From contig NC_068910.1 of NCBI RefSeq assembly GCF_023091745.1, positions 128,605,170 through 128,669,169 on the forward strand: a stretch of DNA of 64,000 bases, in the 5' to 3' direction. Below the pieces are notes generated by a model. The model was given only the letters and a program-made list of their open reading frames with translations. It had not been told where the DNA came from and ran no database searches. This stretch comes from Budorcas taxicolor. Taxonomy: Eukaryota; Chordata; Mammalia; Artiodactyla; Bovidae. Made by a program: the position numbers and the translations under genes. Positions 61,411-64,000 of this stretch are shown piece after piece (the stretch's first letter is position 1; every line of letters starts with the position of its first letter).

Positions 61411-61920
61411 AATGAACGCCAGACCCTGCAGAAAGTTCAAAGTCAGTATAATGGTGATTCAGCCCAGGGCACTTGGCCCTCCCTCTGGCCTTGTGAAGTC
61501 TTTCTCTGCTTGTGACTCTAGGAAGGAAGTTTCCCGCTGCTGTTTGGCAGTGTCCAGTGCCCATGTGGAGCGGGACAAGAGGGTCTTGTGCTGCCTGGTT
61601 TGTTCATCTTTCTGAAACACTGAAGATTCATTTAGTCCCACACTGCATTATGGGTCAAATATGGTTTTTAAAACACTTCGCAGGACACTAAAGATCTCCA
61701 AACCTCTTGCTTTTGAACGACATTCATTGCAAAGAAATTAGAATGTAACTAAAGTATTGGAGGAGGAGGAAAATTTATTTCTCAAATAATTTCAAATACT
61801 GTGTGCAAATATCTGATCTAATCTCTAGTTTTAACTTCTACCCAGTCCCACATTTTACACCATCAAAGGGCCTTTCCTCCTGAAAGCTCCGACTTGGCCC
61901 TTGGCAATTACGTTTACTCT

Positions 61921-62556
61921 TTCTCTGAAGAATAGCCTTTACCCTGACCAGCCCCCAATCTGATAAACTTGGAGTCTTCTTGGACTCTACCTTCTCCTGC
62001 AGCTAGTCTTTTAAATAAAAGTCTGAGGTCCTGAATTAGCACGTAGGGGCACTGATTGATGAAATTTTTTTTTTTTTTTAAGTAAGACTTCCTTTTTTAT
62101 AACTGAAGCTCTGCCGGTGGAGCCCATACATCAGTTCAGGCTGGGGGGTGGTGCAACTTGGGATCAGGACTTTGGGAAAAACCCTCAAGTCATTCCTGCG
62201 TGAGATCTTGAGTGAGGCTGGGCGGGGGTGGGGGGGGGGGGTGGGGGGGGGTGGGGGGGTGGTTGGGACTGAGATGGGAGGGAAGGGAAGGGAGCTGATC
62301 TGGGTTTGTGCTTGTTGTGACATGGTTTCTCCTCCCATCCTGGGCTGCTCTGGATAGAGCTGGAGGAGACAGAAGGGTTATAAAAGAGAAAGTCTTACTT
62401 TAAAAAAATAAAATAAAATTGCATTGATCAGTGCCCCTACCTGCTAATTCAGAACCTCAGACTTTTATTAAATAGACTAGCTGCAGGAGAAGGTAGAGTC
62501 CAAGAAGACTCCAAGTTTATCAGATTGGGGGCTGGTAAGGGTAAAGGCTATTTCTT
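61921..62556. repeat. Long inverted repeat: arms of about 185 bp, spacer of about 265 bp
   Basis: The left arm (61921-62110) and the right arm (62369-62556) are reverse complements with few differences. For example, ATAAACTTGGAGTCTTCTTG at 61973-61992 is matched exactly in reverse complement at about 62501-62520. The CTCCTGCAGCTAGTCT block and the GTAGGGGCACTGAT block also pair. The main differences lie in the T/A-rich tract (62064-62080 against 62401-62418). The spacer holds a G-rich run. I cannot assign it to a transposon family. Confidence 0.93.
62221..62272 (+). repeat. Poly(G)-rich tract, G-quadruplex candidate
   Basis: Runs of 5, 12, 9 and 7 G bases are separated by single T bases, inside the spacer of the inverted repeat. 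Such tracts are also prone to sequencing and assembly error. Confidence 0.85.
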
Positions 62557-62583
62557 CCTCATTATCCCCTCACCTCTGGTAGC

Positions 62584-62775
62584 ACTCCAACCTTTTTGGC
62601 ATCAGGGACCCATTTCGTGGAAGACTATTTTCCCACAGACCAGGGAGCAGGGGTAGGGGATGATTTGGGGATGATTCAGGCACAATACATTTATTGTGCA
62701 TTTTATTTCTACAATTATTACATCGGCTCCTCCTCAGATCATCAGGCATTAGATCCTGGAGGCCAGGGTCCCCTG
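62584..62775 (+). mobile_element. Internally deleted hAT-type DNA transposon
   Basis: CCAACCTTTTTGGCATCAGGG to GCCAGGGTCCCCTG is the same internally deleted form as 16497-16697. It begins 28 bp after the inverted repeat. Confidence 0.6.
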
Positions 62776-63268
62776 CCTTCTGCCCTTTCTACTCCAAAAT
62801 GCCTAGTTGATGGAGAAGCAACTGAATCATACTCTGAGCTGGGGAACTGACTGTAAAGCTGTGCTCCCCAGTGCTTTCTCATTTATATATATATTTTTTT
62901 GCCCTGAGCAATACAGTTCAGCAACTCTAGGAACTGAAAGGGAACTAAAATACACAATACTTCAGAGACAAAGAGAAGGAGAGAGAATATCATTTATAAT
63001 AGTAACTATGTCTGTCTTTGAACGTTTAAGCTGGGAGTAGGACCATTTAAAGCCTTCTTCCTTCATTCATATCACCTCATCTGCTTGTTCTTAGAAGCCC
63101 ATTTAGAAGCAAAACTGGCTTTTATGGTTGCAGAGGTGGTAGAACTATGGGAGGTCAGCTGCCATGTTTCAGGGTGTACCACTTGCATGCTAAAGGTTAC
63201 TCCTACTTCTAGGCTGGGAAGACTTATTCTTGTTTCTTCTCTCCTCCACTCCGTCCTGTTTGATTATT
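62776..63268. other. No recognised feature
   Basis: Intergenic sequence with short open frames only. Confidence 0.4.
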
Positions 63269-63478
63269 GTTGTTGTTTAGTTGCTAAGTCATGTCTGACT
63301 CTTTTGTGACCCCATGGACTGTAGCCCACCAGGCTCCTCTGCCCATGGGATTTCCCAGGCAAGAATAGTGGAGTGGGTTGCCATTTCCTTCTCCAGGGGA
63401 TCTTCCCAACCCAGGGATCGAACCCGTGTCTCCTGCATTGCAGGCAGATTCTTTACTGCTAAGCCACCAGGGAAGCCC
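63269..63478 (-). mobile_element. Bov-tA SINE
   Basis: GTTGTTTAGTTGCTAAGTCATG to AAGCCACCAGGGAAGCCC, reverse orientation, complete. Confidence 0.92.
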
Positions 63479-63749
63479 CCTTGTTTTAACAGAGATTAGT
63501 AATGTGGATCTCCCTCAACCCCACCAAAGATGTTTATCCAATCTCACTTGGACAATTAGAAGCAACAATTTGCATTATAAACTACATCTGGGAAAACATC
63601 CCCATAGCACAGGGCGGTGCAATAACAGAGTTTGGGATACAAAACATTCTAGAAGCCCTTTTGCTCTGGCCATCCTCATCCTCTATTAGCTTCAGATGCT
63701 CAGGGGTGGTTGGGCTCAGACCTCTCTCATGGAGGAAACTCACTGAATA

Positions 63750-64000
63750 TTATATATCAGTCTGCTAGGGCTGTCATATCAAAATACCATACAGAAGGTG
63801 GCTTAAATAATGGAAATTTGGTTTCTCACAGTTATGGAGGATGGAAGTCCAAGATCAAGGTGTCAGCAGGTTTGATTCCTCCTGAGGCCTTTCTCCCTGC
63901 CTTGGAGAAGACCACCTTCTCACCTTTTCCTCACCTGGTCTTTTCTTGCGGTACACATTCCTGGTCTCAGTGTCCTAATCTCTTCTCACAAGGAAGCCAC
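63750..64000 (-). mobile_element. MaLR (MLT1-like) LTR remnant, cut by the window end
   Basis: CAGTCTGCTAGGGCTGTC, TCTCACAGTTATGGAGGATGG and GTCCAAGATCAAGGTGTCAGC match the LTR type at 56.5 kb. It continues past base 64000. Confidence 0.6.

Noticed and set aside
62078..62338. Proline-rich minus-strand open frame
   Set aside because: It arises from the poly(G) tract read on the other strand.

Overview
The window is vertebrate nuclear DNA from a bovid ruminant. The evidence is dense BovB LINE fragments, tRNA-derived Bov-tA/Bov-A2 SINEs, CHR-type SINEs and ruminant L1 3' ends, plus intron-containing gene structure. The repeats do not tell cattle from bison, sheep or goat.

The only functional gene I can support is B4GALT4 on the minus strand, a Golgi beta-1,4-galactosyltransferase. 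Its coding sequence lies in six exons between 27582 (ATG) and 10913 (TGA). The exons join in phase to 1035 nt, or 344 aa, the usual length of this enzyme. The start-codon exon has a splice acceptor at 27721/27722. A CpG island at about 37.9-38.56 kb is the likely promoter and first non-coding exon, which implies a 5' intron of about 10 kb. That intron carries a probable solo LTR, BovB copies and SINEs.

Layout: 1-10 kb is the 3' flank of B4GALT4, with a processed EEF1A1 pseudogene (1901-3660, target-site duplication visible) and an L1 insertion. 10.1-38.5 kb is B4GALT4. 38.6-64 kb is upstream intergenic DNA, mostly layered retroelements: a BovB inserted in a SINE, MaLR-type LTRs, an old L1 of about 7.5 kb cut by younger SINEs and BovBs, and several more BovB copies including a head-to-head pair. 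At 61.92-62.56 kb there is a long inverted repeat (arms of about 185 bp) around a G-rich spacer. This is the most unusual structure in the window and no repeat family I recognise explains it.

I see no CRISPR array, operon or other evidence of a new multi-gene system. Nearly all remaining long open frames come from BovB or L1 reverse-transcriptase remnants or from GC-rich sequence.
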